The notes beneath the pieces were generated by a model. The model ran no database searches, had not been told where the DNA came from, and was given only the letters and a program-made list of their open reading frames with translations. A stretch of 64,000 nt of DNA. Origin: Bacteroidia bacterium. GTDB lineage: Bacteria; Bacteroidota; Bacteroidia; B-17B0; Aurantibacillaceae. The stretch lies in NCBI GenBank assembly GCA_014378485.1, contig JACMNO010000069.1, positions 1 through 64,000 of the forward strand, in the 5' to 3' direction. Shown here one piece after another: positions 15,154 to 24,373 of this stretch (within the stretch, counting starts at the first letter, position 1; each line of letters starts with the position of its first letter). The translations under genes were made by a program, and so were the position numbers.

Positions 15154-17351
15154 TAATTATTATCAATTCTTGTAACACTAGTTACGCCTTTTACTTTCAT
15201 TAAATTATCGATCAAATGACTTAAATGTTTTGCATCATGAACAAATACCATAATGGTTCCGTCAAAAATACCATCTTCTGTATCAAAACTAATGGAACGC
15301 ATATTAATATTTAACTGACTTGAAATAACCTTGGTTACATTGTTTACAAGGCCCATTTCATCTGTTCCTTTAATTTTTATACCAGCCAGGAAAGAGATCA
15401 AATGGTCATTGTTCCATTTTGCTTTAACCACCCTGTATGCGTAATTAGAAAGTAATTTTACCGCATTAGGACAATTTACTCTATGGATTTTAATACCTTC
15501 ATTAATAGTCACAAAACCAAATACATCATCACCCGGAATGGGACTGCAACATGGTGATAAGCCATAATCGAGTTGTTGCATATCATCACCAATAACAAGC
15601 ATATCTGAGCTTCCCCTAACGATTGTAACTAGTTCTTCAATTTTATTTTCTTTTTTCTTAGGTCTGAAACGTTCAGGGTGAGCTTTAAATTCTGCAAACT
15701 CTTTTATTTCCTTCACATCTACATTTCCTAAAGCGGTCCTATAGAATAGTTCGCCTGAAGATGGAAGTTTTAGAAATAAAACAAACTCATTTACATTTTG
15801 AATGGTGTAATCCAGTTTGCATTTATAAAACTTTTTTTCTAAAATTTCTTTTCCGCTTTCCGCTACCTTACGCCTGTTTTCCTTTAGGGCACTTTTGATT
15901 TTAGATTTTGCTCTGGCAGTTACCACATAAGTTATCCAATCCTCTTTTGGATGCTGCTTACTTGAAGTTAGTATTTCTACCTGATCTCCACTTTTTAATT
16001 GGTAACTTAATGGCACTAATTTATGATTTACTTTTGCGCCAATACATTGCTCCCCTACTTTGGTATGAATCTCAAATGCAAAATCTAAAGCAGTGGCGGT
16101 AGTCGGTAAATTTTTCATCTCACCTTTTGGGGTAAATACAAAAATCTCGTCCGCAAATAAATTCAGTTTAAAATCATCAATAAATTCCAAAGCGTTCGGA
16201 TCAGGATTATCAAGCATTTCACGGATGCGACGCAACCAATTCTCCAAATTACTTTCTTTTTCTGCCGCTGCATCCTTGTATTTCCAATGTGCCGCATAGC
16301 CCATTTCTGCCAAATCATCCATACGAATGGTACGAATCTGCACCTCTACCCATTTGCCTTCAGGCCCCATGACAGTAGTATGCAAACTCTCGTATCCGTT
16401 GCTTTTTGGTGTAGAAATCCAGTCTCTCAATCGGTCAGGGTTTGGATGATAAAAATCAGTAATGATGGAATATATTTTCCAGCAGTCAGCCTTTTCTTTA
16501 TCAGCAGGTGTATCAATCACTATCCTGATTGCAAATAGATCATAAATTTCTTCAAAAGGAACCCCTTTATGTTTGATCTTATTAAAAATAGAATAAATGG
16601 ATTTTGGCCTTCCGTAAATCTTGAACTTAAATCCCTGTTCTTTTAAAATATCATTTAACGGATCAATAAAATTCTTTATGAATTTTTTACGCATTGGTTC
16701 CGTTTCTTCCAACTTCTGTATAATATCTTTATACCAATCCTCGTTGGTATATTTTAATCCAAGATCTTCTAATTCTGATTTAATTGCATTTAAACCTAAA
16801 CGATGTGCAAGTGGCGCATAAAGATATAAGGTTTCCCCTGCGATTTTCATCTGCTTATCACGCTTCATGTGATCCAACGTGCGCATGTTGTGCAAACGAT
16901 CAGCCAGCTTAATTAAAATCACTCTCACATCTTCAGAAAGGGTCAGCAACATTTTCCTGAAATTCTCGGCCTGTATGGAAGAAGTATGATCAAATACCCC
17001 GGAAATTTTAGTGAGACCGTCAATGATCTGCGCTACTTTTTCTCCAAACATACCCTTGATATCATCAATGGTCATATCAGTGTCTTCAACCGTATCATGC
17101 AGTAAAGCACAAACAATAGAAGTAGTACCAAGACCAATTTCTTCTGCACAGATTTGAGCAACAGCAATGGGATGATAAATATAAGGTTCACCGGATTTAC
17201 GGCGCATTTCCTTATGAGCTTCCACCGAAACCTCAAATGCCTTCCGTATAATTTCCTTATCTCCTTTTTCCAGGCGACGCTTGGAAGCTTTGATCAGTTC
17301 TTTATAACGGTTTAATATTTCTTTTTTTTCTGCTTCTATATCAATTTCCAT
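15153..17351 (-). CDS. rel: Bifunctional (p)ppGpp synthetase/hydrolase (RelA/SpoT)
   Basis: A 732-aa long RSH protein. The N-terminal HD hydrolase is intact: His60 region, LLHDTVED (His85, Asp86) and ADRLHNMRTL. The synthetase domain has GRPKSIYSIFNKI and YDLFAIRIV. It is followed by TGS (around residues 400-460) and a C-terminal ACT domain (about 655-732). The intact HD motif argues for both synthesis and breakdown of (p)ppGpp, as expected for the single long RSH of many Bacteroidota. It is divergent from the methyltransferase at 17457. Confidence 0.96.
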   Translation of the reverse strand: MEIDIEAEKKEILNRYKELIKASKRRLEKGDKEIIRKAFEVSVEAHKEMRRKSGEPYIYHPIAVAQICAEEIGLGTTSIVCALLHDTVEDTDMTIDDIKGMFGEKVAQIIDGLTKISGVFDHTSSIQAENFRKMLLTLSEDVRVILIKLADRLHNMRTLDHMKRDKQMKIAGETLYLYAPLAHRLGLNAIKSELEDLGLKYTNEDWYKDIIQKLEETEPMRKKFIKNFIDPLNDILKEQGFKFKIYGRPKSIYSIFNKIKHKGVPFEEIYDLFAIRIVIDTPADKEKADCWKIYSIITDFYHPNPDRLRDWISTPKSNGYESLHTTVMGPEGKWVEVQIRTIRMDDLAEMGYAAHWKYKDAAAEKESNLENWLRRIREMLDNPDPNALEFIDDFKLNLFADEIFVFTPKGEMKNLPTTATALDFAFEIHTKVGEQCIGAKVNHKLVPLSYQLKSGDQVEILTSSKQHPKEDWITYVVTARAKSKIKSALKENRRKVAESGKEILEKKFYKCKLDYTIQNVNEFVLFLKLPSSGELFYRTALGNVDVKEIKEFAEFKAHPERFRPKKKENKIEELVTIVRGSSDMLVIGDDMQQLDYGLSPCCSPIPGDDVFGFVTINEGIKIHRVNCPNAVKLLSNYAYRVVKAKWNNDHLISFLAGIKIKGTDEMGLVNNVTKVISSQLNINMRSISFDTEDGIFDGTIMVFVHDAKHLSHLIDNLMKVKGVTSVTRIDNN

Positions 17352-17444
17352 AGGACACTTTGTGTGTATGAAGGTAATATTTTTAAATTTAAAGTCAAAG
17401 ACGTTCGATATTACAGTAATAACAGTTTTCTGGGATCAAAACCT

Positions 17445-17452
17445 TATGTTTG
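17445..17452 (+). promoter_or_regulatory. -7 box (TATGTTTG) of methyltransferase gene
   Basis: TATGTTTG is followed by CCCT and then GTG at 17457. This is the same box-4 nt-start arrangement as at nhaA and the beta-helix lipoprotein gene. It supports GTG 17457 as the start codon. Confidence 0.45.
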
Positions 17453-17456
17453 CCCT

Positions 17457-18128
17457 GTGAAAATATTCCAATATATCTATTACTTTTTTAGGTCATTATA
17501 TTACAGAGGTTCTGTTAACACTTTTAAACTACTGGCTTATGAAAAAAAGTATGAAAAACAATTGGGAATAAACACGCATAGCATTGTTAACCTTGATGAA
17601 TTAACCCTTGCGGGAGAAAACTCTGAAGAAAATCATCATTACCAGGGCGCCAGCTATTTTATTTTATATTCTATCTTTAATGAATTACCAATAGAAACAA
17701 AGACTTTTCCATTAATTGATTATGGTTGTGGCAAAGGAAGAGCCTTATTTGTAGCCGAACAATGTGGCTTTACCAATTTAGTTGGTGTTGATATAGCTAA
17801 AGAACTGATCGATCATGCCAATGAAAACAAATTAGCTTATCAAAAGAAAAATGAACAAAGTCAATTGAACTTTTTATTTGCAGATGCAACGAAATATCAG
17901 ATCCCATCTGATGCATTGGTGTTTTATTTCTTTAATCCTTTTGGAGAAAGCATAATGCAAAAGGTGATAGACAATATTAAAGAAAGTGTGAAAGTAAACA
18001 CAAGAAAAATATATTGTATTTATCTTAATCCTAAATATAAAACCGTTTTTGAAAAAAACGGTTTTGAGGTGTTTTATATTAAGAAAAATAAAAGGTATTT
18101 AGAGGGAATTATTTATAGCTTCCATTAG
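17457..18128 (+). CDS. SAM-dependent methyltransferase, class I
   Basis: A cytosolic methyltransferase with motif I LIDYGCGKGRALFVA and the acidic end of strand 2 in LVGVDIAKEL. The frame has no ATG before the catalytic core. GTG at 17457 is chosen because a TATGTTTG box lies 4 nt upstream, giving MKIFQYIYYFF and 223 aa; GTG at 17364 is the alternative, giving 254 aa. The substrate is unknown. It stands alone between divergent rel and the convergent MazG-like gene. Confidence 0.75.
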   Translation: MKIFQYIYYFFRSLYYRGSVNTFKLLAYEKKYEKQLGINTHSIVNLDELTLAGENSEENHHYQGASYFILYSIFNELPIETKTFPLIDYGCGKGRALFVAEQCGFTNLVGVDIAKELIDHANENKLAYQKKNEQSQLNFLFADATKYQIPSDALVFYFFNPFGESIMQKVIDNIKESVKVNTRKIYCIYLNPKYKTVFEKNGFEVFYIKKNKRYLEGIIYSFH

Positions 18129-18180
18129 CTGCCCTCGCAAATCGAATCAGATCCGACTGACTACTCGAACTGACATTCCA
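18129..18180. repeat. GC-richer intergenic element, CTCGAACTGACA type
   Basis: The 52-bp stretch between two convergent genes is much richer in G and C than its surroundings. Read on the minus strand it contains TGTCAGTTCGAGTAGTCAG and then GGATCTGATTCGA. Sequences beginning GTCAGTTCGAG are common as intergenic palindromes in Flavobacteriia. Here the second arm is poor, so it may be a decayed copy; it could help end transcription. Confidence 0.4.
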
Positions 18181-18185
18181 TCAAA

Positions 18186-18587
18186 TTACTTCTCTAAAAT
18201 CTCCTTAATATTCGGGCGGAAATATAAATTACTTTTTAAGATTTTACCATCTTCTCTGAATATAGGTTGACCTTGCTCATCCAATTTGCTCATGTTACTC
18301 CTTTGAATCTCATCAAATACTTCTTCGATTTTATGCTGTAAGCCATGTTTTAAAACTGTGCCGAATAAAATATATAACTGGTCACCCAAAGCATCAGCAA
18401 TCTCAACAATATCACCTTTTTCGCAGGCATCAAGGTATTCTTCATTTTCCTCTTTAATCAGGTTATAACGCAACGTATAATCACGTTCCTCAATTAATGT
18501 TGGAGCATTTGCATTCCCGATCTGAAAAGTCTCATGAAAATGATGTACATGCATGATCTTGTTCAATAAAGCTTTTCTATCTTCCAT
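18186..18587 (-). CDS. MazG-like nucleotide pyrophosphohydrolase family protein
   Basis: A 133-aa all-alpha protein with the MazG/PRA-PH metal-binding pattern: KEENEEYLDA (ExxE, about residues 45-54) and EIADALGDQLYI (ExxD, about 62-73). The C-terminal tail NMSKLDEQGQPIFREDGK is typical of a family that handles (d)NTPs or modified nucleotides as house-cleaning enzymes. It lies 2 bp after the OmpH-like gene and is co-transcribed with it. Confidence 0.8.
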   Translation of the reverse strand: MEDRKALLNKIMHVHHFHETFQIGNANAPTLIEERDYTLRYNLIKEENEEYLDACEKGDIVEIADALGDQLYILFGTVLKHGLQHKIEEVFDEIQRSNMSKLDEQGQPIFREDGKILKSNLYFRPNIKEILEK

Positions 18588-18589
18588 GA

Positions 18590-19222
18590 TTATTTTTTCT
18601 TTTTAGTGTTATATTCTTCATTAATACCTTTCAAAACCTCTGGAGTAATGTCAAGTTTAGGATTGGTCAATAAAATAGTTGGCATCATATCAGAGTAAGA
18701 TAAAATGTAATCAAATCTCCCGTTATTAATTCTTTTCAAAAAGTCTTTTACATTTTTATTCAGTTCCATATTTTTTTCTTCCAGTTCAACTCCTAAGTTT
18801 TGCATTTGCAATTCTTTATTAGCTAATTCCTGTTGTTGTCTTTCAAGGTTTACCTGTTGTTTTTGCAATTCAGACTGCGGTGCAACACCGGCCTGGGCAG
18901 ATTGCTGAAAAGCTTCATATTCAGCCTGAAATTTGGCGGTCATACTTTGCATTTGTCCTTCCAACGCTGCTTTTTTATTACGGAGTACTTTCGTAAAATC
19001 AGCAATATAAGCGTAGTACTCATTAATACTATCTGTATTGACGTAGGCAATTTTAGCATCTGTCAAATTTGTAGAGCTCGAAACAATTGCCGGAGTCAAA
19101 GAAGATACAACCGATTTACTTTCTGCTATTGTTCCGGAGGATTTTAAAGCGCTTACCTGATAAAATAATATAGCAACGGCAATAACTAAAATACCATTAA
19201 TAATTAGGGAAAGATTTTTCAT
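18590..19222 (-). CDS. OmpH/Skp-family periplasmic chaperone-like protein
   Basis: A 210-aa envelope protein. The N-terminus has a single hydrophobic segment (residues 3-23) serving as signal or anchor. IAYVNTDSINEYY starts the Skp core, and a long Gln/Glu/Lys-rich coiled coil covers about residues 80-170, as in the tentacles of Skp. It probably shields outer-membrane proteins in the periplasm. It forms a two-gene unit with the MazG-like gene. TATATTTA on the minus strand (19245-19252) is a possible -7 box. Confidence 0.82.
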   Translation of the reverse strand: MKNLSLIINGILVIAVAILFYQVSALKSSGTIAESKSVVSSLTPAIVSSSTNLTDAKIAYVNTDSINEYYAYIADFTKVLRNKKAALEGQMQSMTAKFQAEYEAFQQSAQAGVAPQSELQKQQVNLERQQQELANKELQMQNLGVELEEKNMELNKNVKDFLKRINNGRFDYILSYSDMMPTILLTNPKLDITPEVLKGINEEYNTKKKK

Positions 19223-19313
19223 ATATTTTGTTTAAATGATCACGTAAATATAACCAAGATTATATTGAAGAAATGCCATGACTTATTAAAAATTATCAAA
19301 GAAATTTAAAAAA

Positions 19314-19904
19314 TTATTTAATTATTTTTAGAATAGTATTGCAAATAATCCGCAGATCAACCGAAAAACCTTGATGCTGAATGTATTTTGCATTAAGGCC
19401 AAGTTTGGCAGGCATGATAACATTAATATATGTTTGTTCAGGATCTGAAGACTTTGCCAGAAGTTCGTTCTCATTAATGTATTCTAAAGATGCAAAATCA
19501 GTAATACCAGGCTTTACCGACAAAATCAGTTGCTGTTCTTTTGTATAAAGAACTACATATTTACGTACTTCAGGGCGCGGGCCAACCAAACTCATAGTTC
19601 CAAAAAGAACATTAAACAACTGAGGAAGTTCATCAATCTTATATTTACGCAAATAATATCCGATTGCAGTTACACGAGGATCTTTTCCACCTATGGTTAA
19701 TAAACCTTTTGTATCGGAGTTGTTTCGCATCGTACGAAACTTAAACAGCTTAAAATCTTTGTTATTTCTCCCTACTCTATTTTGAAAATAAAATACAGGA
19801 AATCCGCTATTTATAATGATCATTAAACTGATTAGAAATAAGAATGGAAGAAGAAAAATTATCCCCAGGAATGAAGCAATTATGTCGAATAAACGTTTTA
19901 GCAA
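19314..19904 (-). CDS. Initiating phosphoglycosyltransferase (PglC/WcaJ-like)
   Basis: A small monotopic phosphoglycosyltransferase of 196 aa that transfers a sugar-1-phosphate to undecaprenyl phosphate, the first step in building a lipid-linked glycan. The N-terminal reentrant hydrophobic segment is at residues 5-33. The core motifs are KLFKFRTM, the KIDELPQLFNVL block holding the catalytic Asp-Glu pair, and VGPRPE. The size corresponds to PglC/WsaP rather than the long WbaP form. It is downstream of the DegT aminotransferase, with a GC-rich hairpin element between them. Confidence 0.92.
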   Translation of the reverse strand: MLKRLFDIIASFLGIIFLLPFLFLISLMIIINSGFPVFYFQNRVGRNNKDFKLFKFRTMRNNSDTKGLLTIGGKDPRVTAIGYYLRKYKIDELPQLFNVLFGTMSLVGPRPEVRKYVVLYTKEQQLILSVKPGITDFASLEYINENELLAKSSDPEQTYINVIMPAKLGLNAKYIQHQGFSVDLRIICNTILKIIK

Positions 19905-19961
19905 TACAATAAAATTATTTACAAAGATACAAATGATCTATAAATTAAGTTTAACAAATTT

Positions 19962-20056
19962 GCGTGAGCGATGCAAGCGAAAATCCTTTTGCCTGCCTTT
20001 TGCAAAAGATTGCAGCGGGCAGCGCGACGGTGCTGCCTCTTTGCACCGGCACGCCC
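19962..20056. repeat. GC-rich palindromic intergenic element
   Basis: A 95-bp element bounded by GCGTGAG and CACGCCC. It contains two hairpins: AATCCTTTTGC (19982-19992) with GCAAAAGATT (20002-20011), and CGGTGC (20028-20033) with GCACCG (20043-20048). GC content is far above the flanks. On the minus strand it begins GGGCGTGCCGG and later has GGATTTTCGCT, like elements scattered widely between Bacteroidota genes. It starts 3 bp after the aminotransferase stop, so it lies in the leader of the PglC-like gene on the polysaccharide transcript. Confidence 0.7.
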
Positions 20057-20058
20057 AA

Positions 20059-21267
20059 CTACCCTAAAACTTTATTTACAGAACTAATTACGGCATTAAT
20101 CACCGTTTGCATTTGCTCTGCAGTTAAATCATAAAAAATAGGTAAAGAAATTTCCCTGCTAAAATTATCATAAGTAACCGGATAATTTTTTAAATCATAT
20201 CCAAGCTTCTTATAAAAAGTCATAGCCGGCACCGGGATAAAATGTACATTCACAGACACATCACAATCAAAAATTTCTTTCATGATCGCATCCCGCTGTT
20301 GTTCAGTAATTCCTTTGATTCTTAAAGGATATAAGTGAAAGCAGCCTATTTTAAATTCTGTTTGATAAACAGGAACCTGAAAGCGCTGGTCTTTTTTAAA
20401 GGCTGCCTGGTATGTTTCAAAAATATGCTTACGCTTAATTTGGGTATCATTATCGTAACGCTCTAATTCCACTAAACCTATCGCGGCTGACATATCTGTC
20501 ATATTACATTTATAACCAGCTTCAATAATATCATACTTCCAGTTTCCTTTTTGGCTTTTAGCTAAAGCGTCTTTATTTTGTCCATGCAGTGTATACATGC
20601 ACAAATAGTTATAGAGTTGAATATTATCAAAAGGTGCAGGAAAATTTAAAGCAACTGCGCCACCTTCTGCAGTGGTTAAATTTTTTACTGCATGAAAAGA
20701 AAAAACAGAAACATCTGTGAGGCTTCCGCATTTTTTTCCTTTATATTCAGCGCCAAATGAATGAGCGGAATCAGATAAAACCATAATACGACCTAATAAT
20801 TCCTGGTTTTTGGATCCAGGTTTAAAAGTCTGTTTATGTTTTAAAACGAGTTGGTTGATCTCATCATAATCGCAGGGTAAACCGGCAAAATCTACCGGCA
20901 TAATCACTTTGGTATTTTCAGTTATTGCTTTTTCTATATTAGAAACATTAATATTAAAATCATCAGCATTCACATCTACAAATACCGGTATAGCACCACA
21001 ATGAATTACAACATTTGCCGTAGCTGAATAGGTATAAGCAGGAAGAATTACTTCATCACCTTCACCAACTCCAAACCAACGCAACATAATTTCTAAACCC
21101 GCAGTAGCCGAATTTAAACATAAAGTAGAGTGATTACCACAGTAAGCAGTTAACTTTTTTTCAAACTCTTTCGTCCTTGGCCCCGTTGTAATCCATCCGG
21201 ATCTTAAAGCGGCGGTGACTTCGGTAATAATTTTATCATCTATTCGGGGTGGAGAAAAAGGGATCAT
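20059..21267 (-). CDS. DegT/DnrJ/EryC1 sugar aminotransferase
   Basis: A PLP-dependent aminotransferase of 402 aa acting on a nucleotide-linked keto-sugar. The PLP lysine is in FSFHAVKNLTTAEGG, with the conserved CLNSATAGLEIML and GDEVILPAYTYSATANV blocks near the N-terminus. It probably makes the amino sugar used by the adjacent PglC-like transferase, as in bacillosamine-type pathways; the required dehydratase is not adjacent. Its start overlaps the ligase stop by 4 bp (ATGA). Confidence 0.9.
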   Translation of the reverse strand: MIPFSPPRIDDKIITEVTAALRSGWITTGPRTKEFEKKLTAYCGNHSTLCLNSATAGLEIMLRWFGVGEGDEVILPAYTYSATANVVIHCGAIPVFVDVNADDFNINVSNIEKAITENTKVIMPVDFAGLPCDYDEINQLVLKHKQTFKPGSKNQELLGRIMVLSDSAHSFGAEYKGKKCGSLTDVSVFSFHAVKNLTTAEGGAVALNFPAPFDNIQLYNYLCMYTLHGQNKDALAKSQKGNWKYDIIEAGYKCNMTDMSAAIGLVELERYDNDTQIKRKHIFETYQAAFKKDQRFQVPVYQTEFKIGCFHLYPLRIKGITEQQRDAIMKEIFDCDVSVNVHFIPVPAMTFYKKLGYDLKNYPVTYDNFSREISLPIFYDLTAEQMQTVINAVISSVNKVLG

Positions 21268-22496
21268 GATGTTCTGTTTAATTTATGAAAATTATAATGT
21301 GTTAAAAAACAAAAGAAAAATACAAAGAAAATAAATCCGGCCTGCGCCTGCAGCATAGATTCAACCAGAAAATTAAAGATCATCAAAATACTGAATAAGG
21401 ACAAAATATAATTCTGTTTAATAATGCCATAAACCAATGCTCCAGCTGTCATCAATAATAGAAGAATAAATCCTAACAAACCTGTTCCTATAAACGTTTG
21501 AAGAAATTGATTATGGGCATTTAACTTTTTCAGAAGGGCGCCTGTCAATCCTTCCCTTTCATAAGCCTGAACTAATTTATCGCTTACATCACCAGGTGTT
21601 GTTCCAAAAACAAAATTATTTTCAATCAATTTAACCGATTCTTTCCAGATCAGGATTCTTACAGCTGTACTTTCTCCATCAGTTTTAACGATTGTAGTGG
21701 ATGAAGAAGTTACTCTAAATGCCTGCTCTATTCTTTCAAAAGGTGTAGGGAAAAATTTATAAGCTAAGGCTATCAAAATAATAAATCCAATTACTAATCC
21801 TGCTATTAGTTTTTTAAAACCCTTATTGTAAAGAATAAAACAAAGACTGGCAGGTATTAATAAGAATGCAGTGATTAAACCCATTTTGGAAGAACATAAA
21901 AAAATGCAGATTACAAAAGTAAGCGACATGAATCCAATTTTGATTTTTAAATTAGATAAATGGCTTAACCATTTTGGATAAAAGAGAAGCACAATAAGTT
22001 GTGAAAACACAAGGTACATGGCAAAATAACCGGGGTGCATAAAATAAGTGAACTCGGTATAATAAAAGGCATTAAAATCATGGAATACATAAAAATAAAA
22101 TGCTCTGAATATATAAAATGCACATGTTAGAACACAACCTGAGACAAATGAAATAATTATTTTTTTTATTTGTAACTGATTATAATTAGTGCTAAATATG
22201 AGTAAAGGAAAAACTAAAAAACTCAATTTAATTTCAATCGAATTTAAAGCGCCATTTTTGTTACTTGAAAAGCAATATCCAATAACATGTAAAAAAAAGA
22301 AACCGAACAATACATAACTCCATTTGTTTGAAAAAACACGAATTATGCCCTCTTTAACATCATCAAATACAAAAAAAGCAATGGTCCAAACTATAATAAA
22401 AATGGCGTAATTGATTCCGAATGGCAAAAAAAATGCAATTAACAATGGTATATTGTAACCGGAGGATAAATAAATATGCTTTAATTTATTGTACAC
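21264..22496 (-). CDS. O-antigen ligase / polymerase family membrane protein
   Basis: A 410-aa inner-membrane protein with about ten to twelve hydrophobic segments and one large periplasmic loop around residues 245-330, containing ESVKLIENNFVFGTTPGD and LNAHNQFLQTFIGTGLLG. The HNQFLQ stretch is the conserved Wzy_C/WaaL signature. It either joins the glycan to lipid A core or polymerises repeat units; sequence alone does not separate WaaL from Wzy. It is tightly coupled to both neighbours (1-bp and 4-bp overlaps). Confidence 0.85.
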   Translation of the reverse strand: MYNKLKHIYLSSGYNIPLLIAFFLPFGINYAIFIIVWTIAFFVFDDVKEGIIRVFSNKWSYVLFGFFFLHVIGYCFSSNKNGALNSIEIKLSFLVFPLLIFSTNYNQLQIKKIIISFVSGCVLTCAFYIFRAFYFYVFHDFNAFYYTEFTYFMHPGYFAMYLVFSQLIVLLFYPKWLSHLSNLKIKIGFMSLTFVICIFLCSSKMGLITAFLLIPASLCFILYNKGFKKLIAGLVIGFIILIALAYKFFPTPFERIEQAFRVTSSSTTIVKTDGESTAVRILIWKESVKLIENNFVFGTTPGDVSDKLVQAYEREGLTGALLKKLNAHNQFLQTFIGTGLLGFILLLLMTAGALVYGIIKQNYILSLFSILMIFNFLVESMLQAQAGFIFFVFFFCFLTHYNFHKLNRTS

Positions 22497-23152
22497 TATT
22501 TTTTTATAACTGCTAAAATATGACTTCTTAAAAATGGGACATTAAACAATTTATAAAATCGCCCAACTTTACGTCCTATAGGTGGTGCTAAAGTTATTTT
22601 TTTAAAGTAGATGCCTGATGATTTAGAAAACAATGATTTTAATTCCTTAACATCCACTTTTCTAACGTCTTTATTTTTTGGGTTATTATAAATAAAATCA
22701 TACCATAAAACAATTCCACCGGGATTTAATAAACCAAGCATTTTTTCGGCAAGCAGTTTCCTATCCACTGTGTTTAATATAGATGTAAAAACAGTAGATT
22801 GAAAAATTATATCAAATTTTCTATCAATTGGAATTTCAATTGCATTTCCTTCAAATATGGTATTATTAGGATAATTGGATTTAATAGCGTTGATTCTTTC
22901 GGGAAGTAGTTCGTTAAAATATATATTTTGAATTTGAAATCCGCAATTCACAAAAATCTCAGCATTTGATCCATTACCAGCGCCAATTTCCAACACATTC
23001 AAATCCCTATAATCGTTAAACTCACTCTTTAAAACACCTGAGATACACTCATAAATTTCTTTATCAACGTGTTCTGAATACAATCCGCCAGAATACAAGC
23101 TTTCAGATTTTCTTTTGTTATATTGATTTATAATTTGTTCCTCTAAACTCAT
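22496..23152 (-). CDS. SAM-dependent methyltransferase
   Basis: A class I methyltransferase of 218 aa. Motif I is VLEIGAGNGSNAE, motif post-I has the acidic IYFNELLPERI, and FDIIFQSTVFTSI is the motif II region. It overlaps both neighbouring genes by one base, so translation is coupled through the glycosyltransferase-methyltransferase-ligase series. It probably methylates a sugar of the glycan, possibly as a capping step. Acceptor unknown. Confidence 0.83.
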   Translation of the reverse strand: MSLEEQIINQYNKRKSESLYSGGLYSEHVDKEIYECISGVLKSEFNDYRDLNVLEIGAGNGSNAEIFVNCGFQIQNIYFNELLPERINAIKSNYPNNTIFEGNAIEIPIDRKFDIIFQSTVFTSILNTVDRKLLAEKMLGLLNPGGIVLWYDFIYNNPKNKDVRKVDVKELKSLFSKSSGIYFKKITLAPPIGRKVGRFYKLFNVPFLRSHILAVIKK

Positions 23153-24372
23153 TATATACCATTTAAGATTTGATAAAAATTTTCAGCAATGGTATCTCTA
23201 TTAAAACTTTGTTCTGCATAAACCCTTCCTTTTTTTCCTAACTCTAACCTTAGTGATGAATCCTTCACTAACAATAAAATATTTTTCACTAAATCCTTTA
23301 CATTTTCAGGTTCAGAATATAATGCGCACTGACCTTGGTTAACAAATAATTCCCGTGCCTCACCATCAACCGCTAATATCACCGGTTTTTCCATCGCCAG
23401 ATTTTCAAATATTTTGGAAGGAATAGCGCCTAAAAATAATTCCAACTTTCTTAACGGTATGATGGAAACATCACTTGCCTTCAAGATTTGTGGCATTAGA
23501 GCTTTAGAAACAGCATCATAAAAGAAAAGGTTTGTCAATTGCTTTTTCTCTTTAATCGCACAGAGTTTTACTTTTTCCGGGCCACTACCAACTAAAATAA
23601 ATTTAATATGAGACTGATCTTTTAATTTTTCGGCAGCAGATAATATAATTTCAAGTCCTTGGGCTAATCCTATAATGCCCGCGTACAAAAATAAAAGGTC
23701 TTTTTCCTGGAAACCATTTTCTTCTTTCCAATTACCAGTTACAGTTGACGGATTGTAATAAGAGACATCAACACCATTTGGTAACCAATAGGTTTTAACT
23801 TGTGGAAAACGCTCATTGATACTTTTACAAATACCTTGTGTTTGTCCGGTTACTAAAACGGATTTACTATACAATTTAGATTCTAAACGATAAGCGAGTT
23901 TCAACATTTGTTTATTGGTTACCACACCTAACTTTTCCGCACTTTCTGGCCATAGGTCTGAAACATTAAAAATAAGTTTTGCTTTTTTTACGCGTTTTAA
24001 ATACAAGGCTGAATAGCCTAAAAATAAAGGGGGAGATTCGCACAAGATTACATCTACCTCTCCAATCTTATTTTTCCCAACTTTAGCAGATGAATACACA
24101 AACGAAAAGTAATTTAATAAACGCTGTATGATTGATTTGTTTTTTGGCAAATAAATAGAAGCCCGATGAACAGGTATACCTTCTATTTCTTCGTACATAT
24201 AATCCTTTCCTTCATAGCCGGCATAAATTTTCATCTGGGGATAATTAGGCATGGCGGTTAATACAGAAACATCAATTCCCAATTTCTTTAAACGGACAGC
24301 CAACTCAAACAAACGGTTTTGAGGGGCGCCCACTTCAGGGGGGAAATATTGTGTCAGTATAAGAAGTTTCAC
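23152..24372 (-). CDS. Glycosyltransferase family 4, WcaI/WbuB-like
   Basis: A 406-aa GT-B enzyme. The N-terminus LTQYFPPEVGAPQNRLFELA with AMPNYPQ is characteristic of the WcaI/WbuB group that transfers deoxy or amino sugars to lipid-linked acceptors. The donor domain contains FLYAGIIGLAQGLE and later IPSKIFENLAMEKPVI. It follows the deacetylase-like gene by 1 bp and overlaps the methyltransferase start. Confidence 0.88.
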   Translation of the reverse strand: MKLLILTQYFPPEVGAPQNRLFELAVRLKKLGIDVSVLTAMPNYPQMKIYAGYEGKDYMYEEIEGIPVHRASIYLPKNKSIIQRLLNYFSFVYSSAKVGKNKIGEVDVILCESPPLFLGYSALYLKRVKKAKLIFNVSDLWPESAEKLGVVTNKQMLKLAYRLESKLYSKSVLVTGQTQGICKSINERFPQVKTYWLPNGVDVSYYNPSTVTGNWKEENGFQEKDLLFLYAGIIGLAQGLEIILSAAEKLKDQSHIKFILVGSGPEKVKLCAIKEKKQLTNLFFYDAVSKALMPQILKASDVSIIPLRKLELFLGAIPSKIFENLAMEKPVILAVDGEARELFVNQGQCALYSEPENVKDLVKNILLLVKDSSLRLELGKKGRVYAEQSFNRDTIAENFYQILNGI

Positions 24373-24373
24373 G

